DNA of 64,000 bases from Heterocephalus glaber (lineage: Eukaryota > Chordata > Mammalia > Rodentia > Bathyergidae): positions 3,172,200-3,236,199 of the forward strand of contig NW_004624743.1 in the NCBI RefSeq assembly GCF_000247695.1, in the 5' to 3' direction. The position numbers were made by a program, and so were the translations under genes. Within the stretch, counting starts at the first letter, position 1; each line of letters starts with the position of its first letter. The notes beneath the pieces are model-generated. The model was given only the letters and a program-made list of their open reading frames with translations. It was not told the DNA's origin and did no database searches. Positions 46,634 to 59,532 of this stretch are shown here, in pieces.

Positions 46634-49600
46634 ACTCTCTTTTGAAAGACAGAAGTTAGACGTAAACACCAGGAATGAGACAGAGGTAAACATGTGGTTT
46701 CCCTATGAGCTTTTTTCAAGTCAAAACAAATTTATAAACTAAGAAATATTTCTTCGTAAGTGCCACCAACCTGACTATTCCCACAGGCACTCAAAAAGCC
46801 TCAGCCATAAAACTGGTGCGGAGCCCACAACGAGGCAGCCTCAGTCAGCAGACAGCGTGTGGAGCCGTGAGGACTGTGAAGATGACCACTCAGAAAACAG
46901 CCAGCAGTCTTCCCTTTGCTCACATCAGATAGTCTCTCCTTTCTGCATTCCTGCATTTGCTCTTGCCTCTAACATGGTAAGTCCTTTGGTCAAAGGTTTT
47001 CTTTAAAGCCATTATTTTATTTATTTCACATCTTCATGTTCTCTCACTATGTTATCCCTAGTAAACTTTGCTTTGTAAATCCTTGCATCAAGATAGACAT
47101 TCAACAGATGGAAATTGAAGTCTCTTAAGATATGCATGAACTCTTTTTCAGTCCTTTTCTACCCAAGTCTTCCTTTTTCTTGCTTTTTTAAAACAAAGGA
47201 ACAAAATAAGACTCAGAAAGATTTTTCTTTACCAGTTCCAAAATTTAGTGAGGAAAACCTCGCACATTGCCGCAGGTGTCATTTGAGAGTCATTTCCCCC
47301 CAGGGCGATCAGCAGTAGAGATGGTGGATTGCAGTTCTCAGGAGCATCAGCCACCTACTGCTTTCAGCTTTTCTCTTCATGGAAACAACACCCTCATGAG
47401 TGCTTCCTGCATATTTATTAAAGAACTTATTAATTTGACAAGAACCAGGGAGATAATCTATATGATCTGTGATAATACATAATCTGTGACTTGGGCTCAC
47501 TCTTCTGAAAATGGTTGTGATATTTTTCCTCATGTTTCCAGCTACATTCTAACCAGCTCTGACCATGCAGCACGCTCAGGTTTTAGACTTTATTCTAACC
47601 CACACACTTGCCTCATCTTTGCCCCAGACTACCTCTGGCACAAGGCTATATTCACAGAAATACCTGCTGCCCGTGTCTGATGCCTGAATTATCCTTAATC
47701 TCCCTCTGTAGCATTATACTGTATTACAAAATAAACACCAAACTTCATGCTAGAAACCTGGATTAGGTACCACACGATCAAGCCCAAAAGACATGATCTC
47801 TTCCTAGTAACAGCTTCAAAAATAAAAATGATTTTATTTCCTTTTGCCATACATAATGTATATTCATTCTATCAATGTGATTTGTCCTGATTACGATTCT
47901 GCCTTACCACCAACAGCTTTTTTAAGAGAACGATTTCCTGAAGGACAGTGATATTCTTCAGAAGAAACAAAGGCATGGACACTTAAGAGTAGGTTTTTCT
48001 TCATACTGTTCTGCAAGACAGAGTGGAAGGTGTTCCTGATTATATGAGAAAGGTATGAAAAAGAGTGAGAAGTAAAGGAAGAGAGGGGGAGGAAGGAAAA
48101 AAGAGGTGAAAAAAGCTACCATTCCACAGTAAGCCCGTGTTCTCCTAGTGTGAGCAACACAGTTAAAGGCACCAACCTACTTCAGTGTATGTGGACTAAT
48201 CAATAAACTCATTCATTTATTATACATTTACTTATTAAAATGAGCAACAAAGAGAGAAGCTGGGACTCCAGGTTTTAGCAGACAGCTTTTAGAAGAAGAG
48301 AAATGTGCTTTAAATTTTAGGCTCTTTCAGTCAAGTTTTACTAATACAGCAAGAGAAAAAGTGGATAATGTTTATCCAGACCTTTTGAACCCAGCAGAGT
48401 GAGGTTCTTAGGCATAATAGTCTCAGCTGTAACGAATACTATGCATTCCAATTTGCACTCCATGAAAAGCTCCACCCTTAACCTTTCCTAGTGGATATCT
48501 TCTATCCTATAGACGTACCCTTTAGGAGTGTAATCTTTAATATTCTCCAGTTAGATCACACCTGAGTTGGATATAGACAAATAGAGCTATTCCAGGTATC
48601 CTTTTGTGTACCTTGAATATCTTTGAAATAGTGTGCATTTGTCAAAATGTTAAAAATTTGTCAGGACTTGTGCTTTTTTCAATGTATGAAGATGAAGTAA
48701 ATTATAAATTCTCTTCCTGCTGTTACCATGTGGCAGTCCCATTTTAGCTGACAAATGGAAGTACTTGCCACCACTGTGGATTCATGTGGGAAAATTAGTC
48801 TTGAATTATGCATATTATTCAAGGTAATCAGGAACGCTTCTGTGGCAGAGACTACGATCATCCCGTTATTAAAGAAGCTGTGAAAAGCACCAGAGTTTTT
48901 GGTGTGAACTATGTACTTGGATGATAGGCATGAAACAGGCAGAAATGGGAGGTGTCATTTCAGAAAAAATAGTATGAAGACGAGAAATTAGTGTTAGGGA
49001 AAGAGCTGATGGCCCCATTGGTGTGCAGGGTGAGGTGCAGGGACCGTCTTAGGAGCCAGGGCACAAGCCCTGATGTTGTCAGGGTGGAGCAGTGCTCAGG
49101 GTCCCTCACCCTCAGTGAGGCCTTCATAAAAGGAAAGCAGAGAGCAGGGTGCCAAGTGGTGATTACAGTTGGCAAATGGGTATGATTGGGCCTAAAATAA
49201 TTAACATCTGACTGCTGCCAGGCTTCCTCATCCGTCTGTTCTCTCAAGAGGCATCTACCTGTTCTGTACCATTCCTTTCCTTTCTCCACACACTAAGAAG
49301 AGCACTGCCATTCTTCTGGCTCTCACAATCAAAAATAAAAAGTACACCAAAAAATAAAATTAAAATTAAATACAATTTAAAATATACCAGAAAGCATGTA
49401 ATGGGAGGGGCAGCAGAAGGCTTGGACCCCTGTGGTGGGTGTAGTGGCATGCAGCAGTCTTCAGAAATCTCAATACACAGGCTGAAAACACTTTTCTTTT
49501 AAAAAAAGAAATCCAAAGCAAAGTTGGATAATCAGAAGCAGAAGTTTTAAGAAATAGTCGCTGCAGGAAGGAGCTCAGCACCATTGCAATATGGACATCC

Positions 49601-49850
49601 ATGTTATTCGTAGTCATTAGTCACTGTGATCAGGGATGAAAGACAGGCTAAGGGTCTGTTGCTTCATCAGTCAGGTCCAGGGAGCTTTTGAGGGCTGCTG
49701 AACATCAAGGTGGTGACGAGATTAATATTTGTCTTTATGAGGAATTATCTAACATTTAACCCACTTAAATGAGAGAAAAAAGAAGTAGAAGAGAAGTGAA
49801 ACCAGATAGGAAAGTTTGAACTGTATCAAGTGAAAAGAAATGAGGATTTT
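46634..49850. other. unique intergenic sequence
   Basis: No gene recognised. A purine-rich tract lies at 48058-48115. 49310-49385 is A-rich ('aaaaataaaaagtacacc..aaaataaaattaaaatt'). The 109-codon minus frame at 48960-49289 has no domain. Confidence 0.4.
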
Positions 49851-49852
49851 AG

Positions 49853-49873
49853 CAGAGAGAGAGAGAGAGAGAG
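49853..49873. repeat. (GA)n microsatellite, short
   Basis: About ten GA units followed by 'ggaggtggggggggg', a G-run. On the other strand this accounts for the serine/leucine-rich and proline-rich frame at 49749-49946. Confidence 0.85.
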
Positions 49874-50329
49874 GAGGTGGGGGGGGGAAGAGGGCCAGGC
49901 TATGGGAAAAGAGATGACAAGGTCTTTGGAAAGCAAAATGAACCACTGTAAGGAAGAAGCAAAAGAAAAGACAGTGTGATGCCTGAGACCTCAGGAACCA
50001 AAGGACAGAAGCCAGGATGCTACGAGAAGAAGCTGGCTTCAGGAAATAATCTGCTGGAAATAATCAGCTTAGTCTGACCTAAACTGCTTCTGCTTCTGCG
50101 GTACAAGCAGGACATCCAGCGAGGGCACTCAGTGGGCAGCAGAGAATGTCAGCTCTGAGAGGAGAGGTCTGTGTCCGCGTGTCCTCTCTCGGCTCTGTGC
50201 TCTGAAGTCTAGCGACAGACAGGCGGCCAGTGCAGCTGCTGGGCAGATGGAGAGCCTTGTAAACCTGCTATATTGCAGAAATTTTAGTGTACACTGTTGC
50301 AGTTGGACACCTTGTTTTTCTTTATTTAT

Positions 50330-50420
50330 AGAAGCTGAGTTTTCTGTCTCCGTGTTAGCTCTCTGTTATACAGTGTACGGTATATGTTAAACCCTCAATA
50401 AATATTGTTGAGTTAATTTA
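50330..50420 (+). repeat. possible L2 3' end
   Basis: 'tatacagtgtacggtatatg' followed by 'accctcaataaatattgttg' and 'agttaa' resembles the L2 terminus ('..gtgcctggcacatag..ctcaataaatgtttgttgaatgaa'). Confidence 0.4.
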
Positions 50421-50512
50421 GTAGCTGCCCTTTTAATTTATCTACAGCCTTATTCACAATTTTTCTTTCTTTAATATTCAAAAAAAGATACAATCACTAA
50501 GTGTGGGTTTGG

Positions 50513-50715
50513 GGGTTGTTTGTTTTGTCTTTGCAATGCTGGAGATGGAACCCTGGACTTCTCACTGAGCTACATCCCCAGCATTTTTTATTTTTTTAAT
50601 CTTATTTTATTTGAAACAAAGTCTTTTCAAATGCCTAAACTGCCCAGGCTGGCCTCCAACTGCAGTCCTGCTTCAGCATCCCAGAGCATGGGGATTATAT
50701 GCCCAGTTTTGTTGT
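50513..50715 (-). repeat. B1-ID dimeric SINE (B1-dID type)
   Basis: The antisense ID half is 'tttgcaatgctggagatgga', 'accctggacttctcactgag', 'ctacatccccagc'. After a T-rich linker comes antisense B1 ('aaactgcccaggctggcctc', 'caactgcagtcctgcttcag', 'catcccagagcatggggatt'). Confidence 0.88.
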
Positions 50716-50734
50716 TGTTTTTAAAATTGCAATA

Positions 50735-50865
50735 CATCCCCTGTTTTTAAAATTTTTGAGAAAAGGTCTCACTAAGTTGCCCAAATGGACCTCAAACTTG
50801 GGATCCTCTTGCTTCAGCATCTGGAATACCTGGTAGTAAAGGTATGTGCCTCCATACCCAGCAAA
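50735..50865 (-). repeat. B1 SINE, monomer
   Basis: 'gagaaaaggtctcactaagt', 'tgcccaaatggacctcaaac', 'ttgggatcctcttgcttcag' and 'ggtatgtgcctccataccca' form an antisense B1 directly after the dimer at 50513-50715. No ID half accompanies it; the T-rich sequence between the two may be its tail. Confidence 0.82.
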
Positions 50866-51096
50866 TGTTGTACATTAGATTAATAAATAGATGACTATGC
50901 ATAACCAGAAAACTTATTTTAAAGAGTGACAGGAGTAAGTCATGGGTTTGTCCCATTACTTTGGGAGTAAACATTTTAACACTTGGTAATTCCACTTTGG
51001 TGATGGCCTACTTATAGTTATTAGAAATTATATTTCCTTTTTTCAGCCACATGTAGCCTGAAAAATGCCTTTGGGCAACAACTTGAAACTAATGTT

Positions 51097-51380
51097 TTTC
51101 ATTTTTGTTTTTATTAGTATATTTGCAGTAAATAGTGATTACATTCCCTGTGGAGAGTTGGTACATATACAGAACACATCTTAATTCTTTTTTATCCCCT
51201 TCCCCTCCCTCCATTTCTTGATCTCATTCCTATTTGTAAAAGATCTATTTACCTATTTCCTATTACCTACCTTTTCTTTTGGTCTTTAATTTATTTACAT
51301 TTTGAGTTTCTTTTATAGGAGAATCCATGTGATATTTTAGCTTGTATGTCTGATTTATTTCACTTGACGTAATAGTCTTT
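51097..51380 (-). repeat. L1 3'UTR fragment, antisense
   Basis: It is related along its length to 30360-30655 and shares the leading 'tttttattagtatat' motif with 2862-2995. On the minus strand it runs from the 'aagtgaaataaatcagaca' region near the end of ORF2 into an A-rich tail ('aataaaaacaaaaatg'). Confidence 0.62.
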
Positions 51381-51411
51381 TACAAATGACTCAAGAAGTG
51401 ACTTTGGCAAT

Positions 51412-51500
51412 GAAATAACCGCTTACTGAGTACTACTGTGTGCTGGACATTCTTCTAGATCTGAAGTTGCAGTCCCTAGGTCAAGGGAGTTAACAATGCA
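51412..51500 (-). repeat. possible L2 3' end
   Basis: 'ttactgagtactactgtgtg' and 'ctggacattcttctagatct' match the reverse complement of the L2 terminus loosely. Confidence 0.35.
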
Positions 51501-51880
51501 TGACCCTTGCAGAGCATTCACTAGAGATGCTCCCTGTGAACATAGTTTAATAACAAAATATAAAATCCAAAATTTAATTTGCTGTGATTTCCCCTCCTTG
51601 GGTTGGGATTTGCTTCGTGAAAGGCGGTGAAGGCAAACCTTGAAAACACCATCTGGTGTTGAGTTCAGAAGTGAGAAGCAGCTACGCTTCCTTGTCCATA
51701 TTTCAGTTCACGTGATTGGGCTGCCAACATGGTGAAGGGAGAAGGACTACTAATTTAATTTTTGTTCTGTTTTGAAAAAATAACTGAAATAATTTAATGC
51801 TCTGAATAGTTATAGATCTTTTTAAATATATGAATATACACAAAGAATGTCAGAATTAATATGATTTTTTGATAGACTAG

Positions 51881-52327
51881 TGTCTCAGTTACTTTTCTTA
51901 TTGCTGACACAAAATACCCAACGCCCAAATTTAGAGAAGGAAAGGTTTATCTGGCTCACAGTCTGTAGAGGTTTCAGTCCATAGTCAGCTGGCTCCAAGG
52001 CAGGGTGGCATCGCAGAGGAGAAACACTCCATGGCAATGCAGGTCAGGCAGAAGGTAGCCAGTGTTGAAGTAACAACCAGCAAGCAACAATAGCTGCTTC
52101 TTTCTGCCCCTTTTATATTCTATCTAGGCTACCTAGCTTAGGCTAAAAGCTCAAACCAATCAGTGGACTGATTAAGTAATCACCCACTCTCAGTCCTCAT
52201 GCCCTTGATTCTAGCACTGCACCATGAATCAAGCTCAGCATCACGCACTCTAGGTCTAGCCACCTCTGAAAAGCCCCAGCTATGACTGCATAAGGCTTGA
52301 GGGGACATCTAGACACAAACCATAACA
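51881..52327 (-). mobile_element. MaLR/ORR1-like solitary LTR, near full length
   Basis: On the minus strand it starts TGTTATGGTTTG and ends in CTGAGACA, with proper TG..CA termini. It contains 'gccagataaacctttccttc' near the 3' end, the same region as the LTR at 4377-4823, and 'tggactgaaacctctacaga'. The 5-bp flanks 'actag' and 'gatag' agree at 3 of 5 positions, so the target duplication has decayed or is absent. There is no internal viral sequence, so it arose as a solitary LTR by recombination. Confidence 0.75.
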
Positions 52328-53489
52328 GATAGTATTATTATAACTCACATTCAAAGGTCTTCATAGAGTCTCAGCGACAACAGTCTGATAGTATCGATGG
52401 CCCATAGACTGCTTTAAAAACTGATCTCCCAAGAAATCTATGGTATATGGGTTTCTAAACAAAGCCGAGAGCAAACAGCCATTTCATTCAGCCATCTCTA
52501 CTCTACTACGGATGGCCCGGGGTTTGCTCCACCCAGTTCTCTAATTCTGAGGCTCCCCTCACTTGGAGGAGCCAGGGGAGACACGTGGGAACCTGTGTGA
52601 AGTCCAGAAGCTCTGGATTCAGAGCCTGCTGGAGTTCTGTCAGGCTGGGTGGCATCAGAGTGAAGGGGAGCTAGCTACACAAAGAGCTCGCTTCTCCTAT
52701 TCCTCGTCACTATGCTGGTGTTCCTTTTTGCAGTAAAGCTCATTAACTGACAATAAGCATGTAAGATTCCTTGGAGGAAAGCAAATTTAAACCCATATAG
52801 TGTTTGTCACACACAAAATGCTGGACACACTCAGACACCTTTCCCTCAAACACTTACATTCTACCTCTTGGAATTACAACAAAGACTTGAATTCATATGT
52901 AAACAAAACGCTCTATTACTTATTTCCAGGCTTTGGGTCTTATCCTAAATACATTTGAAATTTACTGAAAAGTTTTACTGAATTTCAGGTTTTCTTGATC
53001 AACAAGTAAATTGTCATTATACGTATAGGTGGAGTTGGAAGGCTTTGCTTTGAGAAAATACTAGACATTATCAAAAGGGATGGAAATTGACATTTTAGGG
53101 AATTTTAGCTTTCAAACTTCAATCAACATGAATTTATAAGTATAGTATTTTAAAAATCAGTTAGTCCAATTCGATACTGATTTCTGGAGATTAGAAGATC
53201 CTTTTCATTTAAAACTTGGATCGCTTTCCTTGAATGTGCCTCACCAACTAAATCAAGATTGTATTTGGTGGAGTAATCATACTTAACAATGAACACTTTT
53301 TTTCCTTGTCTCCTCTTTATTCTGTGTTTCCAAGAATGTAGGCTTGAAATCCAACAGTAACAAGTAGAAGGGTGAGAAATTCACTCATAATTCCCAGGAA
53401 TTCAGCTAGACACCCAGAACTCCTGAAACCAAGATAAGATGGTGATGATTTCATTAACAGATGTGTGCATGAATTCCGCATATTTATGT
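52328..53489. other. unique sequence
   Basis: No gene recognised. 52500-52720 is GC-richer but carries no frame worth calling. Confidence 0.4.
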
Positions 53490-53780
53490 ATCTTTTGGCA
53501 CGCTCTCAGTCACAAGTCCTAGAAAATTCAAAATGGCTTAAACATCAAGGAAATTATTGGTTTGCACACCCATAACTCCAGAGGTGTGATGAACATAAGG
53601 GAGCCATCACCGGCTGACGCTGGCTGGCACCTGGAGGTGCTCTGGGTTCTGCTCCCTCCCCAGATGATGGAACTCTTGGATGTCCCAGGATAGCTTCCAG
53701 TGACTCTAAACCCACAATCACAAATGACCAGAGCCAAGAGAAGGAAGCAGTTTTCAGAATTCCCCATCAAAGGAAGAAAG
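53490..53780. repeat. possible old interspersed repeat, unnamed
   Basis: 'aaaatggcttaaacatcaag', 'gaaattattggtttgcacac', 'ccataactccagaggtgtg' and 'tctgctccctccccagatga' recall an old repeat beginning with an '..aaac..aaggaaatttattgg..' motif. The family cannot be named from sight. The 80-codon minus frame inside is not supported. Confidence 0.38.
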
Positions 53781-54960
53781 CTTCTTCATGAATTCTTCAG
53801 CAACCCCAAATACTTTTGATTAAGGTTGAGTTGCCAGGCCACTTGGGTAACAGTACTTGAGGCAGTAGGGTGGGGGAATTGCAGTCCACCCCAGATTTCC
53901 CCTGAAGTGTTTGGCTGCATAAGGAAAGGGTGATGAAGAAAAGAAAACTGGGATTTCATGGGAAGGAAAAAGTGGAAAATACATGCAATACACACAACAG
54001 TGAGTATCATCTACCTTCTCCCAAATCTACCCATTTGTTTTCTGTGGCATATAAACTAAGTTAATCCAGGTCATGGAAAATAAATATCCTTTCTTAGTTG
54101 TCCTTAAATGTTTAAATATTAAATAAATGGTGTTAAGATATAAAATCCTTATACTGCTGGCAAGAAACCATGTCATAAGGCATGGATGCTATTAAATCTT
54201 AAGTTTAATGACAGATAAATTTAAGTATAGGAAAACAGACTTCTGCAAATATGTTGCATGCACATTTAATGATGTATATAGTCTCTTAAATATGTAAACC
54301 TGAAGATTTCACAAAACTAACATTTTACAATTGAGATTTCTTACAAAAAGCAATCCACCTTGGGATTAGGCTTGCAGGAATGCTGTAGTATCAAGATTTC
54401 TATGCCAGTGGCTACTATAATCCATAGATTAATTTTGCCCAAAGATCTGTCCAGAACCTAAATAATAAGTAATAAAAGAGAACTTCTCTGAAAATGAGAT
54501 TTTACTCAGAAGATTTGTATACTGCTAGTAATGTTTACTATAATTGTAAAAATTGAAAAATGGAGGACTCCCAAAACTCTAATGAAACCAAGAGGAAAAT
54601 ACAAACCTTGTAAAAATAGTGTCCTGGACATTAATGACTTTATCAAAATAGGATTTTTTAAAAATTTTAGAGGTTTTTTCTTTTTTAATCACTATCTTAT
54701 AATTATTCTAAAAGTGCTTCTGGGTATCTGCTCCAAAGAAGTAATTAAGCATTCTCTAAAACTAATCTAAGGTTGAAAATTGATTATTTTTATAATTTGA
54801 TTATTTAAATATTTATAGAACAGACTCTATATATCCAGACAGAATTATAATGCCCTTGAAGAATTTAATATCTATTTGAAAAGATCCATCTAAAAACATT
54901 AAAAAATTAATAAACAACAAAAGATAGCATTGAATAGACCTCTAAATTGTGTATCACAAT
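53781..54960. other. AT-rich unique sequence
   Basis: No gene or clear repeat recognised. The 79-codon plus frame at 54531-54770 is lysine- and isoleucine-rich, as AT-rich DNA gives by chance. Confidence 0.4.
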
Positions 54961-54964
54961 ATGT

Positions 54965-55150
54965 TGTAGAATCACACTAATATCTGTCTATCCACTGTGT
55001 ATCAGGTAGGTTCCATAATATATCATTTAATCTTACAACGACCCTATAAATTCTAGTCATAAATATTTTAAAGACACAGAAATTAAGGTGTAGAGAGATT
55101 AACTTGCCCCAAATAAGAAACTTAGTAATAAGCAGGATTGGGAATTAAGC
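54965..55150 (-). repeat. MIR SINE
   Basis: 'ctatccactgtgtatcaggt', 'atcatttaatcttacaacga', 'ccctataaattctagtcata', 'gacacagaaattaaggtgta', 'gagagattaacttgcccca' and 'aagcaggattgggaatt' reproduce the reverse complement of MIR in order. Confidence 0.75.
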
Positions 55151-56899
55151 ACATATTGTCATATACTATAGTGGTTTTTTTGACTAGTTCCTCACATACT
55201 AAAGTATTTGGCTTTAATGTAGTAAATTGGATTAGCTCTTTGCAGAATTAGCAGTCCTTCTTAATCAAGAATAAGGAAGGAGATTTTAGTAAGGAAGGAG
55301 GACCACTCTGAGTGAAGGTTCTCAAAATGCCCACACTGAGTCCAAATGTTGGACTATGAAGTAGGAAGAGCAGAGATCAAGCAGGTCCAGTAGGGTTGGT
55401 CTCTAGAGCTTCGTAAAGGCATTAATGTGCTTTGTGAAAAAAAAATCTCACTATAAAATAACTGTTAAAAATCTCTCCTCTCTCTCTTCCTTAGCTGCAT
55501 TTTCCAACTCCAAAGCACTTGAAATGAATCATCACAGACCACCCACCATCTTTCAGATGCTTAGCTTAAACTCAAAAGTGTGGAAGTGTTCTTAATAGCT
55601 TCAAGGTTAATACTTTTCAAATCCTGGGTCAGACTACCCTAGGGAGAAAGCAAAAGACACCCTAGTGACCTGGAAATCCCACAGCCCCCAGGTGGCCTCT
55701 TTGCTGCTCCTCCACATTCCACACATTTCCCAGTCCGGCACCGTCTGACTCCACTGAAAGGGGGAGAGCCTCAAAACTGGAACTCATGCATAGACGCTCA
55801 TATACATGGGTAATCGCAGAAGAAAACATAGAAAATGATTGTCATCATTCTTGGGAAAGGTAAGGTACTTTTTTCCTATCAACTTCTTGTTCTCTTTCAA
55901 TTTAGAAAGCTATAATTTTATTACCATGTATTCAAAATTATGTATATTGCAAACAAATTAGCGTTTTGTTGAAGATGGACACTCTTCAGATCTACGCGTA
56001 AAACGCCTCTGGTTTCTGGTTTGTTTTCCCTTCATCATTCTCTTTATGATTTCTCGGGTTTGTTGCAGTCCATCAAAACTTTTGGTATGTAAAATGAGGC
56101 ACAGCATTATAAATATTGCCTGATTCAAAAAAGTAGAGGGACAGTATGCTGTCTCTCCTAGTGACTGCAACTTCCTTTATGCAGCCTCAAAGTTTAACTC
56201 CTTGTTTCAGCTGCTACAAATCTCCATGAGTGCAATCAGCTGAAACGCCCAAGTTCTGCTAAAGTTTCATCTTATCCAGTATGCATTGCGACAAATCATG
56301 TCTTTAAAATTTGTGTTATTTCATATTTGTCTCCTTGCACTTGTATTTGTCCATTATTCCAACCTGTCAACATCATCTTCTGGATTTGATTCTTGAACTC
56401 TCCCTTCCTGATCTCAGTCTGTGTAAATCTGAAACAGTGTCAGTACTTCTTCCCTCTAGACCAGTTGTAAACAAGCAGAAAAGAAAAAGACCTAGTTTCA
56501 GGATACTAGAGCCCTCCTTCAGATTTCCAGATTAAAGCTAGTCTTCCAATTCTTTTGAGAATGGACGCCTACTGGTCACTGACCCACCCAATGCTACAAC
56601 AAGTTTTCTTTCATTGTCTTCAAGAATGCAGTGAAAAGAAAATGTTGGCTTTCTTGCCAAATTAAAATAAATTAACATGTTTGGGAATGAGCTTCAAAAG
56701 ACAGGGTTGAGTCATAGAAAACTGTGTACATGTGAGCACGTGTATATACAATACACGTAAGTGCATACTTTCCTTGGGATACAATGCATTGCTTTTTCTG
56801 GATTTTCAGCAAGTTTCCTAACATAAAAAAGATGAAAATAATTAGGATAGTAAATTCTGCTGATATATAATAAATGGAATAATTCTACTTTGTAATATC
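55151..56899. other. unique sequence
   Basis: No gene or clear repeat recognised. Confidence 0.4.
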
Positions 56900-57610
56900 T
56901 AATGATCTCTATTTATTGGGTACCTATGATATGCCAGGACTGCATTAGTTACTGAGGATATAGATGTCCACAAGATGGGGCTTATATTTTAGAGAAGGAG
57001 AACACTAGGTCATGATGACCAAGCTGGTAAGAAAATGCACAGTATATTACATAGTGCCCAGAGCTAAAAGCCACAAACAAAGCAGAGCAAGGGGATATGA
57101 AAAGGTAACTTCACTGAGATGATCTTTGTGTAAAATGATCTAAAAGAAAGAACTAAGGCAACTTGCGGGAAGAAAGTCCCAGGCAGAGGAGACAGCAAAA
57201 ACAGAGCAGCACCATAGCAAAGTGTTTAGCTCACTGAGCAAACAGCAAGCCTGTCTCAGAGGCAGAGGAAGCTACAGGGGAGCGATAGGGATGAGCTAAG
57301 AACAAAGTGTGGGTAGAAAGCCAAAATCCTTCTCCACTGGAGCTTGTGTTGTCACTTCAAGGAGCATTTGGAAATGTGTTTGAGTATTTCTGATTGTCCA
57401 GTGACTATGGGGCCCTGTTGACACTGGAGGCAGGCAGGGATAGCAAAGATCTTTAATCTGAGATACATTCTGCACAGTGAAAAACTGTTTTATTCAGAAT
57501 GCCAACACCCCTTGAATCACTTTAGCCATTATAGAAACTCTGGGTTTGACTTTGAAGGCGATCGGAAGCCATTAGAGGCCTTGGTGCAGAATTAATGGCT
57601 TCAGCCATAT
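56900..57610 (-). repeat. L2 LINE, about 700 bp
   Basis: Blocks appear in antisense L2 order: 'ctatttattgggtacctatg' and 'atatgccaggactgcattag' (the terminus), 'atagatgtccacaagatggg', 'acttcactgagatgatctt', 'agtcccaggcagaggagaca', 'gcaaaaacagagcagcacc', and finally 'gatcggaagccattagaggc'. An interval around 57300-57530 fits poorly. No frame survives. Confidence 0.72.
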
Positions 57611-57818
57611 TTTTAAAGACTCAGTCCTTTGGGTGGGACATAAGAGAGATCGAGGCAAAAGCACAGAGATCAGTTACAAGGCTGTCTCCAGAACCCGCGC
57701 AGCAGAGGGGGTGACCTATAGGCCCTTCCGGTCCAGTGGTGGGAAGCAGCTGAGACCTAGCTAGAGTCTACAGAAATATAAAAGAGGCTCAATCAATACT
57801 GCTGATGCACTAGAAGTG

Positions 57819-57820
<2 letters not shown>

Positions 57821-57865
<45 letters not shown>
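57821..57865. repeat. (GA)n microsatellite, about 22 units
   Basis: An uninterrupted GA run of 45 bases starting after 'agtgggg'. It produces the long serine-leucine run at the end of the minus frame at 57810-58148, which is not a gene. Confidence 0.95.
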
Positions 57866-57870
<5 letters not shown>

Positions 57871-59500
57871 GAGCAGAAAATGAATTCAAGATTTTTAGCC
57901 TGAGCAATTAGAAAAACAGAATTTCCACTGGTCACGATGGAAAACAGAGGGGAAGAAAGGATGCGACTGGAGCTGGAGGGCTCTGAAGGAAGACCACGGG
58001 GCGCCACTTCGGTGGCAGGCAGGTACACGTGTGCAAGGACTGCACTGTGCGTAGACATGGCTGCAGAAGGTGGAGACACGGAGACGGATGTTGGCACACA
58101 TAAATAGAAATATGCATAGGTACAGATATGCGTAATGTGGAGAGACATCTAAAAGAGATCAAAAATGTGTGATAGACCCATCTAGGTTTTTAGGTCATTG
58201 ATCTTTACCCTTTTTTCTTATGTTTTTTAAGTTAGTTCCATTAAATCTATCTTAATTTTATGAAACGTAAAAATTGCTACGTCCACCCCCAGGAAAACAC
58301 CACTTCATAAGGCTCCCTCGTGACAGAGTTCAGATCGAATTTTTCCTCTTGAGGAGCCTCCCTTTCCACTCCCCTCTCTCCAGCTGTTTACTCATGAGCT
58401 ACCAACTGGTTCTCCACCTACAGGCGCTGCTCCTAGGGCCCTCAGAGCTCAGCCTCGCTCTCTGTGGTCAATATCACCACGCAGTGCATTTCCAGATCCC
58501 AGGGTTTCATTGCAAGGGGTGGAATTGCTCCCAGCTGATCCCCCCAAAGAGCAGCCGGGCGCATTCATCAGAGCTCTGGGGGACTCCAGGAGGAGAGAGA
58601 CGACTGTCACTCCAGTCTCCTCTCCCAGCAATACCTCAAAGGTTGCCAAATGAGAACAACAGTGCCTCGAGCCCTGAAAAGCTAAGGAGAGAGTGAGAGT
58701 TAAGACTTGAATTGCCTGTCTCTGCTCATTACGTGTCATTTGTCAATCATGGATAAAAGGTGGGTTTTGCCCTCCAGCTGCGCGCCCCAGGGTGCATACA
58801 TATCACACCATGGAGCCACCTTTTTGTGGAGCACTGCAAGGAAAGATTGCAGCTTTCTTGAAAGATGAGCTTTCTTTTTTTTTTCCATTTTTAACCAAAT
58901 GGTTTAAACTAAGCAGGCAATTCACTGGGAGGGGGAAAGTAAAATTTTGTCCTCGTAGTAATAGACATCTTAGATTTTTGAAACAATACCTGTTAGAATC
59001 CAATCGAGCAACAATTTTCCTCCTTCTGAAAGCCAGAGTATCTGACATTTACTGGATTACTGCAGCTTGGTGGTAGGGTGGTCGTGTCCTCCATGCTGAG
59101 CTTTGCAAATGAGCAGTAAAATGGACACTGTCACCTGGTGTGAAGTGAAGCACTCAGATAATATGTCCATCTGATGCTGCCTTTCGTACTTATCTTACAA
59201 CATGAAAACACATTGCTGTCATTTCAGTATTGTATTCCTGTGTTACAGAAATTGTTAAACATTGTAACCCCACATTAGGAGCTGAGTAGCTTTTTATGGA
59301 ACTCTGAAAAGAAGCAAAGACACCAAGCTCAGAGAAGTTTAAAGTTTATTTGAGAAGCACACATCCAGCCATATTATGCACGACTCTCTGTATAATATTC
59401 GTAAACAAAGCATCATGAAAATTATCCAAGTACACTCTTGCAGGAAACATTTTAGCATCCATTTGTTTTTCTTCTTTCTCTTTTTTTTTCCATTCCTTCT
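57866..59500. other. unique sequence, partly GC-richer
   Basis: 57960-58100 keeps several CpGs ('ggggcgccacttcggtgg', 'acacggagacggatg'), and 58280-58700 is GC-richer with a 140-codon plus frame (58274-58696) and a 96-codon minus frame over the same bases. I recognise no product. No CpG island by eye. Confidence 0.4.
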
Positions 59501-59505
59501 TTGTA

Positions 59506-59532
59506 CTTATTTACTTATTTATTTATTTATTT
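59506..59532. repeat. (TTTA)n microsatellite
   Basis: Six or seven imperfect TTTA units following a T-rich tract (59466-59500). Confidence 0.8.

Noticed and set aside
57950..58110. CpG island or promoter
   Set aside because: CpGs are a little denser but the stretch is short, flanked by a microsatellite, and has no transcript-like features.
57810..58148. 112-codon minus frame with a long serine-leucine run
   Set aside because: The run is the translated GA microsatellite, and the rest has no domain.
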